Source of the DNA: Anseranas semipalmata
Taxonomy: Eukaryota; Chordata; Aves; Anseriformes; Anseranatidae
Assembly: GCA_013399115.1 (NCBI GenBank)
Contig: VXAA01006032.1
Coordinates: 126,446 to 190,445, forward strand
Direction: 5' to 3'
DNA: 64,000 nt
The notes under the pieces: model-generated
Told to the model about the DNA's origin: nothing
The model's database searches: none
What the model saw: only the letters and a program-made list of their open reading frames with translations
Shown here: positions 1 to 12,015 of the stretch, in pieces
Position numbering within the stretch: position 1 is the first letter of the stretch
Layout of the letters: each line of letters opens with the position of its first letter
Program-made: the position numbers and the translations under genes

Positions 1-1254
1 CTTATGCAATTTATAGATGCAGGTATGTTATTTGTTTCTCTTATTTCATTTTTATTTCATTTTATTTCATAACGTATGCAACCTTTTTATGATTTCTTTT
101 TTTTTCAGGGCTTAATCAATCTCTTGTGCACTCTTAAGGATGATCTCACTTTTATTCATTCCTTGCATAACAGCAGATATGCCAGTTAGGTCCCTTCTCT
201 ACAAAGTTAGGTAGCTACTCTTAGCAGTGGATAGAGGCCAAGTCACTTTTCCAAAGTCTATTCTGCTGAGTGATTTAGTTTCAAAATTGCAAGGAGATTA
301 TGCAGAGTAGCAGACTCCTCTCTAGTGGCATAAAATGAAGAAGTTCTGACTTTGCTGAGTGTCAGCAATTTGTATGTGTTGAAATCTCATGGATCCATCA
401 AATTCCTGTTCATCAAATGGCTTGTGTTTAACTTTACCATAAGAGCATCATCAGACACTGAGAAATAAATACAATATTTCAATAGTGCTCTCTTTCTCTT
501 ATAAGGAAAAGTATTCTTGAAGGAAAATGATGCAGTCAAGCAGCAAAATGATGTTTCTTATACTTTGAACTTCAGAAAGCAATAGTTAGTTTTTTGTAAT
601 ACAAATGGGAAGTTTAGATGGATCCATAGAACATTTTGTTGTGTCTGTTTGCAGGGCTGGGACCTGTTATTGTTGTTTTTAATGAAGTTCTTCCATTACA
701 TCTATATGAAGTGGAATGAAACTGACTGTAGGTAGAAATATTCATGGACAGATGGGGGACCCCCCACCCTCCCACTGTTAAGAAATAAGCCAATCTATAG
801 AGACAATATTAAAATAAGCTAGGAATAGATAAATGAATGTATTCAATATTGTTATATCAGGTGTGTACAAGAGCATAACAATCTCTTGGACCATGTGAGT
901 ACTGCTCACTTCATCCCTTGAACAGCCTCATCCATGGTTGACTTAATCACCAGCCACATGAATCAGTATAAATAAGTAACTATGATAGGATTTGGAGATT
1001 GAGTACTGATCTTAATACCTTTGACTGGTATAGACATGGGTAAATAGATAAGAATTGAGGTATGTGTAGACAAACACAAAGGCTAACTTCTAAAGAAATT
1101 GGGAAAACACCAAGTCAAGATACTGAGAAGAAAAGAAAAGAAGGTACAAAAACAGATTAGTGAACCACTGAAAATAGAACAAGAAGAACTTGCTGAGGAN
1201 CCCCAGAAAATAAAGAGTCTTGGTCAAACAAGATCATCAAAATGAACTCAAGAT
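1..1254. other. non-coding, no gene recognised
   Basis: AT-rich unique sequence. No open frame with protein-like content, no recognisable repeat and no paired splice signals were seen. A single N lies at position 1200, just before the first CR1 copy. Confidence 0.6.
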
Positions 1255-1556
1255 GAAGTTAGACAGGAAAAGGGGCAATGGTTTTAAACTAAAAGAGGAT
1301 AGATTTAGATTAGACTTTAGGAAGAAATTCTTCACTGTGAGGGTGGTGAGGCACAGGAACAGGTTGCCCAGAGAAGTTGTGGATGCCCCATCCCTGGAGG
1401 TGTTCAACACTAGGTTGGATGGGGCCCTGGTCAACCTGTTCTAGTGGGTGGCATCCCTGCCTATGGCAGGGGGGTTGGAACCAGATGATCTTTAAGGTCA
1501 CTTCCACCCCAAGTCACTCTATGATTCTAGGATTCTAGGATTCTATGATTTTGAAA
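1255..1556 (+). mobile_element. CR1 LINE, 5'-truncated 3' end
   Basis: This is the 3' end of a chicken-repeat-1 non-LTR retrotransposon. The + frame from about 1256 to the TAG at 1442-1444 encodes the conserved end of CR1 ORF2, including [19 protein letters not shown] and [12 protein letters not shown]. It is followed by the usual short 3' UTR (GGTTGGAACCAGATGATCTT and so on) and terminal repeats GATTCTAGGATTCTAGGATT. No poly-A tail is present, as expected for CR1. The copy is strongly 5'-truncated and has no reverse transcriptase or endonuclease domain, so it is a dead fragment. The exact 5' edge is uncertain by some tens of bases. Confidence 0.93.
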
Positions 1557-2067
1557 ACTGTGGACCTAAAAGTGTGCTTCTTCTCTGTACTGTACTTTGC
1601 CATGTTCTGTTTCATCTGGATTCCTGTAGCATCCTTCTACTTCTAGCTTCTGAGTATCTTCTAGAAGCTCTTTAGTCATTTCTGGTTAAATCTTTCTGTC
1701 ATATTGTTTGTGTAATTGAGAACTGTGAGCATTTGTCTAAGGAGGTTTTTTTTTTTTTTTTTTTTTCCTTCTGGATAGCTGTTTATTTTGTATTTGCACT
1801 TGCATTTAAATGAAACTAATATTCATTGTAAAATAACAAATCATGGAAGCAAAACATTTACTTTGAAGCATGCCAGTTTTATTGAAATTGCTGCACGAGT
1901 AGTGGACTGAAGAAGAAAATATTAAACTCATGTTACAGCACTCTTATACCATGTGGGAAGCCCTGGATGATATACTGCTTCAGGTGACTCAAAACAGTCT
2001 TGAACTTGGTTCTCTTACACTGCAAACAAGTCCACAATGTGTCAAGCTGCTAGCACTCTGGGATGAA
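1557..2067. other. non-coding spacer with poly-T run
   Basis: Unique AT-rich sequence between two CR1 fragments. It contains a 21-base T run at 1746-1766. No gene is seen. Confidence 0.6.
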
Positions 2068-2660
2068 GGCACAGAGTTTTAAAATTGTGGAACGGCTGGA
2101 GTTGGAAGGATCCACAGGAGATCATCTAGTCCAATCCCCCTGCTCAAAGCAGGGTCAGTTAAAGCAGCTTGCACAGGGCTATGTCCAGTTATTTTTTGAA
2201 TATTTCCATAGATGGACACTCCGAAATCTCTCTAGGCAACCTGTTCCAGTGTTTGATCATCCTCACAGTAAACAAAACAAAACAAAACAAAACAAACAAC
2301 AACAAAAACACCTTATGTTTTAGTAGTATTTGCTCTATTTCAATTTGTGCCCATTGCCTCTTGTCCTTTAATGGGACACCCCTGATAGAGTGTGGCTCCA
2401 TCTTCTTCACTCTCTCCTATCAGGTATTTCTACTCTTCGATAAGATCCATCTGAGTTTTTCTCCTACAGGCTGACAGTCCCAGCTCTCTCAGCCTCTCCT
2501 CATATGACAGTCCCTTAATGGTCTTTGTGGACTTGCTCCAATATGTTCATGTCTCCTGTACTGAAGAGCCCAGAACGGGCCATAGCACTCCAGATGTGGC
2601 CTCACCAGTGCTGAGTAGAGGGGAAAGATTGCCTCCATTGACCTGCTGGTGACATTCTGG
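2068..2660 (-). mobile_element. CR1 LINE fragment, reverse orientation
   Basis: Read on the - strand this is the end of CR1 ORF2 plus its 3' UTR. On the + strand the diagnostic words are GTTGGAAGGATCCACAGGAG, CTAGGCAACCTGTTCCAGTG, CTCTCTCAGCCTCTCCTCAT and CAGATGTGGCCTCACCAGTG. The 3' end near 2068 has lost the terminal 8-mer repeats. The frame is broken by stops and by an internal AAAAC array at 2269-2310. It is older than the copy at 41186, judging by divergence from the CR1 pattern I know. The 5' limit near 2660 is approximate. Confidence 0.92.
2269..2310. repeat. (AAAAC)n microsatellite inside CR1
   Basis: About six AAAAC units followed by degenerate AAC units. They lie inside the CR1 at the place where the element normally has an A-rich segment (the AGTAAAGAAGTTTTTCC type). 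Confidence 0.9.
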
Positions 2661-2755
2661 GTACTCTGTGTTTTCCCAGAAGAAATTGCAGAGAAATCAG
2701 ACCTTTAACAGAAAATTTTCCACTTCAACAAATCCCCATTTTCTGTTTAAGAAGG

Positions 2756-2791
<36 letters not shown>
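2756..2791. repeat. poly-A homopolymer, 36 bases
   Basis: Uninterrupted run of 36 A. It lies about 95 bases past the 5' limit of the CR1 and is not a CR1 tail, because CR1 has none and its 3' end lies on the other side. Confidence 0.95.
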
Positions 2792-2793
<2 letters not shown>

Positions 2794-5700
2794 AACAGAG
2801 GAAAAAAAAGTTTTACTGGAGAATCCTCTATCTGTTCTAAGCAAAATTCCTTTTAGCGACAGTGAGTCCCCACTTCATAGTTTGGAACTGCAGCAAAATC
2901 AGAGCTACCCTCTGTGGATGTGTGATCTGTCCTTTTATGGACAAGAAATGTGTTTTCTCCATTCTCAGTTTGTCACAGTATGAGTTCACCTAAATCTAGA
3001 CTGTTGCTTGCAGCAAAGTTATGCTTTGAAAAAAAATCTAAGTTTTTCAGTTACCATACAGTTACTGTCATACCTAAATAAGTACTAACTTTGTGTAGAT
3101 GGATCTCAGAGCCCAGACAGAACTGAAAAGAGGACCTGTTCCTGTGCAATTTGGTTTTCCCTCAGTAACTTATTCGAGTTATAAAAAAATAAAAATATTT
3201 TAAAACACGTCATTCATCAGATTTCTTACAGTACTCGGAAGAGCTAACCCACACATAGTACGACACAAGGCCATAGGATGGTGAGCAAAGCTCTGACAAC
3301 ACTCAGCTCAAAAGCTGAAAGCATTATTCATGCCAGCATGCAGCTGCATGTAATCACTGGTCTGCTTAGTTTCAAAACTAAGTGGCACTAGCAAAATACA
3401 CAAGTTGGAGCAGGTGATGAGGTGGGAAAAGTAGAAATGGAGTCACTGCAGACTATCCTTAATGTCATGCTGCACACAAAAAGAAACGGTTAGGGACTTC
3501 ATAATTAAAGCAGTTCAAATAAGCTGTTTTTTTCTTGTCCATGGAGAAACCATGTTAATGGAAAAAATGTAAAAATATTTTGCTGAACCTAAAGTAAAAT
3601 GTCTTATAGATTTGGTGGGAGGGGTGTTAAAGTACTCTGAAATTTAACTTGTAGTTTAAATTAGTCTTGGCAGATTATTTATTGCAAAAGTTAAAATATT
3701 TCAGAACCAATCTTTACAGTTTTCTGAAATGTTTTGGGGTACAAAATTTGGAAAGAAAATGTAAACATTGTGTAAAAGAGATTACAGTTTTCAGGGAGTT
3801 ACTGTGAGACAGTTCACCTAGGAGATATGTTTACCTATGAAGATAAGTGGTGTGTTCAGAAATTCCAGTCCATGACTTGAAATTGGGCTGCCCATGAAGT
3901 CCAGCACCTCACAATATACCATAGGCACTACTCTGGCTAGGAGAAATGGACAGTACTGGGAACCTGCAGCTGGTTTATGGCTTTGGCTCTGTTTTGAGCT
4001 TGACACCTTAAAAGTGTAAAAATTGTTTGTTTTTTTTTTTTGACACCTTAAAATTGGTTTGTAGGGTTGGGCACTATTGCTTTTCATAAATGACCCTTTG
4101 GCCAAAACAGAACATTGTGCCTAAATTGATGTTAATTTACAAATTGCTACTTTTTGTTGTTGTTGTTGTTAAAAAATTAAAGCAGTAACAAGGAGAGAAA
4201 AATGTAAAACATAAAAATGTTTATGTTTTCTTATTTGCAAAGCAAATCATTCTGATGTTTCTGGACATGCTTCAAAATATACGCAATGCAATTCACAAAA
4301 CAGAAACAGTGCTTACTCTTTATAGTCCAGGAAGTAAGTTATCTACAGAGGAGACTTGCATTCAGAGACAAGATTTCAACTGAGATATCCTACCTAAGAG
4401 AAAACTGACCTAACTGCTAGGCTCCTGGGGCATAGACTTGTATGGACATCAGCAGAAGCTACTCCAGCATATGGAATAGAGCTCCTTTTTAACCATTTGG
4501 TGAATGGCATAAAAATCTTCCAAGTATTTAGTTCTTCACCTAAAATTTTCAGTTCTCTCATCTTTTTATTTTTCCTGGAATTAAGATGATTCATTTCAGG
4601 TAGAAAGACATATTTTGGTCAAGCCAAATACTTTAAACTTAGCTGAATATTTTGAGATATTTTTGTTGTTCTTCAAGGTCCTTTAAGTTTTACTTATGTA
4701 AATCCCTGAAAAGGTTCATTTTAGGTGTCTTTTTGGTCTGTTTACAGTCAAGTAAGTGTAATGAATGGTCCTAGAAATGGACGCGATACTATTTACATTT
4801 CTACAGGAAGTACAGAATAGATTACTATATTTTGGGGTCTGGGCCCCAAATAGACATAGACAAGCATTTCCATTGTGACCTCAGAATAAAAGTTCAGCCC
4901 AACAGCATGGTCTATAGTTAAGTAACAGATGAAGCAGTGTTATTGGATATAAATAGAGAAAATCCTAATTAGTGACTGCTTCCCCTTGCTTTCTACCTGA
5001 TACATGATTGTGCTAGAGTACCTGACTTCAGTTTCTGTTTTCATGAGCTGTCAGGTCAGCTATGACACACAACCTACTTAACACTAAGGTGATCATAGTG
5101 CATGACTTAAGTGGGTCATCTGTATATATTGGATATAACCACATATCCACTTGAACCAGTATAATCACCTTACTATGCAGTATCTACTACATACCTGGCT
5201 TAGATATTCTGTGGTTGTAGAAGAGTTTAGATATCTTAGTGTGGATCCAGAAGAATTGATCTAGCACTTTCTCTGGATTTACAGCAAAATATATCCCTTG
5301 TTGACCTACCTATTTATGGCAAACTCATCATTTCACTGGGAACACAATAGTGGCTGAACATAATGGTAGATAACTTGACTCATTTAGTGCCTGTAGCCTC
5401 CCGTATCTCCCAATTCCTTTTCTATTCCATGTGTTAGGAGTTCAGGAAGGGCTGCTGACATACTCCAGAAAGCTATTTCTCTTAAGCTGCTGAGAAGCTT
5501 TAGATCAAGTCTGCTTTCATGCTATGCTATTCTCTGTGGCCTTCTGGATATTTGGGGTGTACCTCTGATGGCTTGAGCTATTGCTGAACTCTTGCTAGAG
5601 GTGATTAAAAAAGATGGGGGAGGAACTTACTTTGATTCTCAAAGCAGCTGTTAAATGTGGTCAGAAAACACTCTGCTATACGAAATTTGGAAAAGTATTG

Positions 5701-8275
5701 GACATCAAGGTAGGAAGATACTAGTCTCTTCAAGTTGTTTGCTTTGCATGGTGTCAATGCCCTGTTACTCAGACATACTACTTCAGCTTTCAAAAGTGAT
5801 TGAAAACATGTCAACAAGAACAAAGAAGTCCTTAAAGGAACTAGGAGTAGAACTAAGTGACAATTAGGCATTATGAATAGTCTAGAGGATTTATGGGAGC
5901 AGACATCACTGTGTGGCAGGAAAGCCAGCAGATCCTTGTAGAGCAGGTTGTTAATTTGCACTAAATAAGTTTGACTTAGAGATTGCTGACATTCATGGCA
6001 TAGCGGGTAAAAACAAACACTATAGAAAAGAAAACCTGATGCACTGCAAGTGTTGCTTGGGGTAGCTTAGTCTTATTCTATTTTAATGGTTTATATTCCT
6101 GTAGTGTTGGCAGGGTATTAATGCTATTTGATATAGGTGTCTCAGGGAAGGCCTAAATTTAGAAGTAAATAAGCTTACCTATTACTTCCATTAAGAAATG
6201 AAATCCCCAATAGACTCTGACAAATCGCTTTCCACTCTTTTCAGACCCAATGCTTTATATAATGTTGGAAAGCTTTGTTGTGTTTTGTTTGTGGTGATTG
6301 AAAAAATCAATCTGTAGTGATTTATTTTGATCAGTCTCTGAACAGTCTACACAGCTGAAGAGCAAAATGTCATTTAATATGTGTTGTGAAAATAATGAAA
6401 TCCTAGTACTGTGAGACACTGCCCAAGTATTTACTTTTAAGTCATTGCTGAGAGAAGCTGGAATAGAAGCAAAAGTGACTGGTGAATTTTGCATTCAGCA
6501 TTGTAATACCCAACATGATTTATGTAAGTCAGCTTGAAGCACTTGGCACTTTCTGAAAAATTTAAGACCAGCTTTTGTTCTTCAGACTGAGGAACTAATG
6601 ATCATTTGTGGTGGCTGACAGCTTATTCAGGCTTTTGCCAAAGATGACAGTGTAATTATTCTCATTGCTTGCTAAGCACTGTTTTCACAAACTCACAGAA
6701 AGCAACAAGTAGCAGAATGCCCTGTTGATTCCCTCATTCTAATAACTTTGTTGAGAAGAAATGCAGTTCTTTCCTTCTGTTCTTTGGGGAACAGTGAAAA
6801 TGCATGGAATGAAAAATATCACTGTGTCATGAATATTCAGATGACAGGAGGTGGAATATGAAATAATCATGCTTTAAAATTTGCACCATATTTCAGAATA
6901 GTAATTGACTATTGTACAATATGTGCCTGTAGAAGTATTTATTAAGGTAGATTGCTGCGGAGTGGTGAATGTCCCAGGAGATGCTATGACCCCCCTGAAC
7001 GATTCCACTTCTCAAGACCAAGAAATTTCAACACATACAGTTTCAAACTAAAGCTTTCACAAGAGCTAGACCTATTAAGAAGCCTAAGAATTCAGAGACA
7101 AAATCAAGTGGGACTGGGTTATGGCAGCTTTATGTGTTAACCCATCCTCAGGGCCAACCAAACTGTAGGCTAGAGTGAAGGAATTTGAAACCAATGCATT
7201 CCTCTTGCAGATGGGCTGGGGAGTGGGGAAACACAACGTATCTGAGGAAGAGGGACCGTAGTTTCTTATGGCCCCGCAGCAGGTCAGTTGCTTTTAATCA
7301 TGCATTACTCAAGGCCATTTTCAAGAAAGGACACATCTGAGCACTGAGCCCCAGTAGCCTCCAGGTATACACATAATCTCTTATGGAAATGGAGTTCAGC
7401 CTACTGAGTCACTGACATTTCCTTTTCTTTTTTAAATGGCTGGCACAGTAAGACAAGACAGTTGTATACCCAAGTATGAAAAACTCATCTGCACCTTGAA
7501 TGAAACTACATTACTATTTAGGATTACAATTGTGACCTTGATCCAAATGGTTGTTACAGAAAGCTTAACCAACTGGTGACAGCTTTCTGAGGGACAATTT
7601 TGTGATAATACATCTGCTGTGAGGGGTAAACTGGTTTCTGAACAGTGAAACGCACCATGTAAAACTGCAGCAATCTTGGTTCATTTCAGACACGGCTGAT
7701 TGCAATGACAAGTCCCCACACTTGATCTTTCCACAAACATATCTTTTTGGAGACCAAAATGTGATCACTTTACACATACCTGCCCATTTCCAAGAGAAAG
7801 GTCAGGAGCAGTTCCTTGGTGCTTACCTCATTATTTGGAACAGCAGCCGCTTCTCACACCTTGTGCAAAGTTGTTAGGTTTTGGCCCTGCACATTCCTCC
7901 TTCACCACTGACATTGTCCGGAGTTCAGGGCATTTGAGACCTCCCCCAGAGGCTTTTGACACTCCCCAGCATCCTCTAGCAATCCCACTGAGAGACTGGA
8001 CTGTTAATGACGTCTGATACAGTATCAACTGCACTAGCTACACCCCCAGGTCTATGATCAACTACAGAAGCAGGAAGACTTTTCCTCAGTCTAAGCTAAG
8101 TCTTTTTCTATTTTAGTTCCTTTCCTTGTTGATATTTTTGTGGCACGATGCTTAAACCTGTCTGTCTCTACCCAGACTGCCACAGTATAATTTTACATTA
8201 ACCAGCTGAGTAATTAATCTGTGTATTGAGAAAGTCAGGACAAAGGTTTGGGATGTTGGGATCCCAATTCCTCTG
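2792..8275. other. non-coding, no gene recognised
   Basis: Mostly unique AT-rich sequence. It includes a partial tandem duplication at 3998-4060 (TGACACCTTAAAA occurs twice around a T run) and a GTT array at 4151-4170. A 118-codon open frame on the - strand at 5605-5961 ends against a GTAAGT donor-like site near 5630 but lacks a convincing acceptor. I leave it unannotated as a gene. Confidence 0.55.
3998..4060. repeat. short imperfect tandem duplication
   Basis: The words TTGACACCTTAAAA and TTGTTTG/TTGGTTTG occur twice about 40 bases apart, separated by a run of T. This looks like a local slippage duplication. Confidence 0.7.
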
Positions 8276-8420
8276 ATTTGTTGGAAAAGTTTAGTCAAGT
8301 CAAAATCTCTATTCATGAGTTTCTACACCTGCAAAATAAGGAACTCCACGGAATGATACTGGTGTTTTGTTACCCTATATATATACTCTGACATCCTTTG
8401 CTTTCTCCCTCAAAGAGCTG
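8276..8420 (+). mobile_element. MIR/CORE-SINE-like relic
   Basis: The stretch AGTCAAGTCAAAATCTCTAT, then GAGTTTCTACACCTGCAAAA, then GGAATGATACTGG follows the MIR order: ...GGCAAGTCACTTAACCTCT, CAGTTTCCxCACCTGTAAAA, then GATAATACT. The order and spacing match a + oriented MIR-type element from the core into the 3' half. The match is degenerate and made from memory. The family would be an amniote MIR/CORE-SINE, which survives in birds only as ancient remnants. Confidence 0.5.
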
Positions 8421-8699
8421 GCTGTTGTTGCCCTACTAGGACAGCAAAACAAAGATTTCCTCTCTCCACACAAAGCATGACATCATTGCAGTATAATGAC
8501 CTGCAAACTACGTGGGAGATGCCTGTCTGTTTTGAGAGTAATGAGGCATCTTAACAAACATATTTCCATAAATGTTCTCGGTATAAATCATCCTGTTTTC
8601 TTTTACTGTTCTCATGGCACTGATATCTGAGCACTCTGAAAGCATTTGTCTTGGTTAATACAGAAAAAGTAGGAAGGGTGCTCTTGTTCCCATTTAAAA

Positions 8700-8812
8700 G
8701 AGACTGGAAACAAAGAAGTCAAAAGTCATTTGCAAGGTCATACAGGTATCTTGCTGCAAGCTGGGCAACAGACCATGTATTTTCATGTTGCACTGCCTGG
8801 ATTAGGAAAGCC
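8700..8812 (-). mobile_element. MIR/CORE-SINE-like relic, reverse
   Basis: GCAAGGTCATACAGGTATCT, then GCTGCAAGCTGGGCAACAGA, then GCACTGCCTGGATTA parallels the reverse MIR pattern: CCCAAGGTCACACAGxxAGT, then GGCAGAGCTGGGATTxGAAC, and a tRNA-like head complement near CCACTxxGCCA. It lies within 300 bases of the + oriented relic at 8276. Only the order of landmarks supports the call. Confidence 0.42.
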
Positions 8813-9889
8813 CATCTGGAATGTTGTATGGGAGTTTGATCGATAGATGACAAGCGTGAAATACAAGGAAACAAAAACAATACCATCTGAGAAGAGCAAT
8901 CAGCCACATCTTAGTCATGATAAAGAATTAAAGCTGTATTTGGGGTAAACAATTTCTGCAAAAATATGTCTACATATTATTCACTGCATAGCTCTGAAAA
9001 CTGTCCAAAGTAACAAGAAATCTAAAGGTCAAATCCTTAGTTAAATCAGTAAATTCCAATGACTTGACCAGACTTGTGCTAATTTCACAAAAACAGAAAG
9101 TGTTATTTTTTTTTTATTATTTTTTATTTTTTTGAGAATTAGTTTGCATATATAAAAATAGAACAGCACCAGAACTGAACCATGGTGGTGGATAATCTAA
9201 GCTGATAAAGTCTTTCCATTACTGATTGTTAATAGCAACAAGGCCAAGCTGCAAGCAAACTCAATTTTCAGCTGAACTCAGAGGGAATGCAAATATCAGT
9301 GAGCAAAGAGAAATACAGTCCCTGCTGGGGAGATGGAGATATAAAATATTGGTAGAAAATTATAAAATGAGAGTCAAACTAGAAATTACAAGTTGGTACA
9401 CTGAGGGAATAATGATCTTTCAGAGGAGAAAAGAAATGATCAAAAAATAAAAAATAAAATAAAAAATAAAAGCAGCAAAAATGACTAGAAAGGTTGTATA
9501 GCTGACCTTTGAGGAAATTGCCTTGAACGTGCAAGCTTTTTCTATGAGCTGACAAAAAAGGCATGACAGCAAAGCCAGTGCAAAGTTCTGGAAAGTGTAA
9601 GTGTTGGTGAAAGCGAGCATTCGCTTTAGTGTGGGGCAAAGGAGTGCAATCAGAAAAAATGGGATTAAACTAAGGAAAGGGAAATTAGGCTGATCATCAA
9701 AAGCAGTTCCCAAACTCTGCAAGATGTTTGTAACAAGCCCAAAGCCACACCAAAGAGACTTGGTTTCATATTTCGCTACAGCCCTGAAACTCCATCTAAG
9801 TCTCTTTTTTTTAAAAGAGTTTGAAGATCCATTAACCTTTCAAGTCAACCTGGACCTACTTTGGCTCAACCAGGCTGATTAATTGTTTT
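8813..9889. other. non-coding, AT-rich
   Basis: No gene seen. A T/A-rich low-complexity patch lies at 9104-9135, and an A-rich (AAAAATA)n-like patch at 9441-9472. Confidence 0.55.
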
Positions 9890-10040
9890 GTATTAAAGTC
9901 AGGCAATAGTTCCTGTTCCTCCTACTTTTGTCAGAGAGATGCTTGGAGGGTTTAGGCTCTCTGTAATTAAAATTGAGAACAGTATTCCAGACGAGGATCA
10001 TGTCTTTCACCTCCCCACAGTTCTGAGAGGTTCAAGCTTG
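9890..10040 (-). mobile_element. possible degenerate CR1
   Basis: The phrase GAGAACAGTATTCCAGACGA at about 9976 resembles the CR1 reverse-strand phrase ACACAGTATTCCAGATGxGG. The flanks are too decayed to extend the alignment with confidence. Confidence 0.25.
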
Positions 10041-10819
10041 GCCTCTGGATATATCATGGCATGATTGTATTTTGGTTTATGTTTCTGGAAAGGGCAAATG
10101 AAAACTTGGAAAGGGTTAAAGTGAAGTGGTCCACATTTATAATAAATTTCTTTCATTGTTCTGTTTTTAAATGCCAGAGATGGGGTTTGTCTAACTTGGT
10201 GTCTGAAGGAGAAAGGGAAACATATATCAGATTATCAGAATTTGCCCCTCTCCTTGCCTACGAAAGAGTGGCCTTCCAGAGACCCCACAAAGTAGAATGT
10301 GAGGTATAAAAACATCCAAGGTGTTTTTACATTTATATTCCCACTGGACAAATAATTTAAATACAAAATAAATTTCAAGAAAACTGAGATATTTTTTCAA
10401 GAAAATTTAGATATTTTCAAATATATATATATATATTTAGATTAGATTTTCTGATGTTAAGAAACTCAAGAGGAAAACTTTTTCAAACTGTGAAAATTAA
10501 AATCAATGTTTTGCTGGATTTTACATTGAAAGCAAAATCCTTCCTCTTCCATCTTTTTTTTAATATTTTCTAATTTATTTTTTTCTTTTATAAAGTAAGG
10601 AAAACAGTTAAATCAGGCAAGCAAGCAGAAGAAAGCAAGGGTACAGGTCCAAAAATGTTAGACCCTCAGTATGAAAAGTCCCAGATCCCTAAACCTTTTT
10701 TGTGGGTACAGGCAAAACTCACACTCACAAGGAAACAGAAACATGGGAAATGCTAGTTAGAAGTAACATTAGCTTTTATTTAGTCTGAATAATAACTCCT
10801 GAATAGAACCTGAGATGCC
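10041..10819. other. non-coding, AT-rich
   Basis: Contains an AT dinucleotide run at 10420-10436 beside short duplicated GATATTTTxTCAA words. An 82-codon + frame at 10061-10309 has no supporting context. Confidence 0.55.
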
Positions 10820-10897
10820 TTTATTTTATTTTATTTTATTTTATTTTATTTTATTTTATTTTATTTTATTTTATTTTATTTTATTTTATTTTATTTT
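10820..10897. repeat. (TTTTA)n microsatellite, about 15 units
   Basis: Nearly perfect pentanucleotide array. It is the longest of three same-orientation TTTTA arrays in the window (also 47882-47946 and 62758-62804). Confidence 0.97.
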
Positions 10898-11844
10898 TTG
10901 AAAAGAGAGCATCTCTTCTGTTTTCTGACAGCTCTGCTGTGACCCTTGGATGCATGTTTGCCTTAAGTGCAGGAACACTATTAAGACAACAGTGCCTCTT
11001 TCAAAGTCCAGTCAAATCTTGCTTAGAAAGAACAGCACTGCTGCTCAAGAGCTTCTCCCAAGTACTGCATATAAGCCTTGCTGCACCTCTTCATGCAATG
11101 CACTGCCAGTCCAGGTGCTCTTTGTGGGACTGGGATTGTGGCAAGCCATTGCACAAGAGGCTTGGTGGGGAAGCCCTGTTTCATTTTATCCAAAACTGCA
11201 CCTGTGTTTGTTTTGCAAAATCCCATGACTCCTGGTTGCTTTAAAGCTGTACAGAAATACATCCTTGGTCACTTCGTGAATCAAAGTTCACTTTCTGAAC
11301 TGCCTCTCCCTGTTCCTCAAAGGTTCTCAAACCTCCAAGTAGAAAAGTCTAGTTAGAGATGCAGGTGCAAAATTTTTGATGCAGATGTTGTGAAAGCAGG
11401 AGTTCTCAAGAACATGAGTCCAGGACTAATCCAGATACTTTAAAACCACCAGTAAGACCTCACCGAATTCAGCATGAATTGGACAAAGCTTTTGCACTTT
11501 AAGGGAATGCAGACTGTGACTGCAGATACTTGCTGTCTGGTCCTTGTTCTACCATACATGTAGCATGCAACTGAAGTGTTTGTTTCCAGACCATAATGAG
11601 AAATGAGTTCTACACTATATAATTAACATCTCTTTCATAGTCATTGCACAGGTGCAGTAGCTTGCTCATAAGCAGCTTAGAATAATATTTTAAAGTCATT
11701 CTCAGAGAAAAGCAGTCTGTATTTCTCATAAATACAGGTAGATGTGGGAAATGTAAGATTAGAAGTTTTTTCTTTGCATAAAGTATAAGTCTCTAGATTA
11801 AAAATAGCCTGTGTGCCTAAAAGCTTGTCTATTCTGTCAAGCTA
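10898..11844. other. non-coding, several overlapping open frames
   Basis: Four overlapping open frames of 79-101 codons lie at 10939-11356 on both strands. The region is less AT-rich, which lengthens chance frames. None resembles a known domain and no splice pair bounds them. No gene is called. Confidence 0.5.
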
Positions 11845-12015
11845 CATAGAACATAGAAAATCCTGAGTTGGAAGGGACCCACAAGGATCATTGAGTCCAA
11901 CTCTTAGGTCCCTAAAGGGCAACCCAAAATCAGACCATGTGTCTGAGAGCATAGTCCAAATGCTTGAACTCTGTCAGGCTTGGTGCCGTGACCACTTCCC
12001 TGGGGAAGTGGTCAC
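11845..12015 (-). mobile_element. CR1 LINE 3' fragment, reverse orientation
   Basis: Diagnostic + strand words are CATAGAAAATCCTGAGTTGG, AAGGGACCCACAAGGATCAT, TGAGTCCAACTCTTAGGTCC and CTTGGTGCCGTGACCACTTC. This is the 3' UTR of CR1 read backwards, about 170 bases long. It stops just after CTTCCCTGGGG, where the expected continuation (AGCCTGTTCCAGTG) is replaced by a perfect inverted copy of the last 13 bases. Confidence 0.9.
11988..12015. repeat. perfect 13-bp inverted repeat at CR1 break
   Basis: GTGACCACTTCCC, then TG, then GGGAAGTGGTCAC. The left arm is ordinary CR1 sequence. The right arm is its exact reverse complement and lies where CR1 homology ends. Confidence 0.95.

Noticed and set aside
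1237..1507. - strand open frames over the first CR1
   Set aside because: Antisense shadows of the CR1 ORF2 end.
5605..5961. 118-codon - strand frame with a GTAAGT donor near 5630
   Set aside because: Part of the product looks plausible (RLVSSYLDVQYFSKFRIAEC), but no acceptor with a pyrimidine tract precedes it and the frame runs past the donor to a stop.
7831..8034. - strand segment ending at GAG|GTAAGC with an acceptor-like CAGTCTCTCAG upstream
   Set aside because: The only long frame stops (TAA TGA) a few bases before the donor, so it cannot be an internal coding exon. A non-coding exon cannot be excluded.
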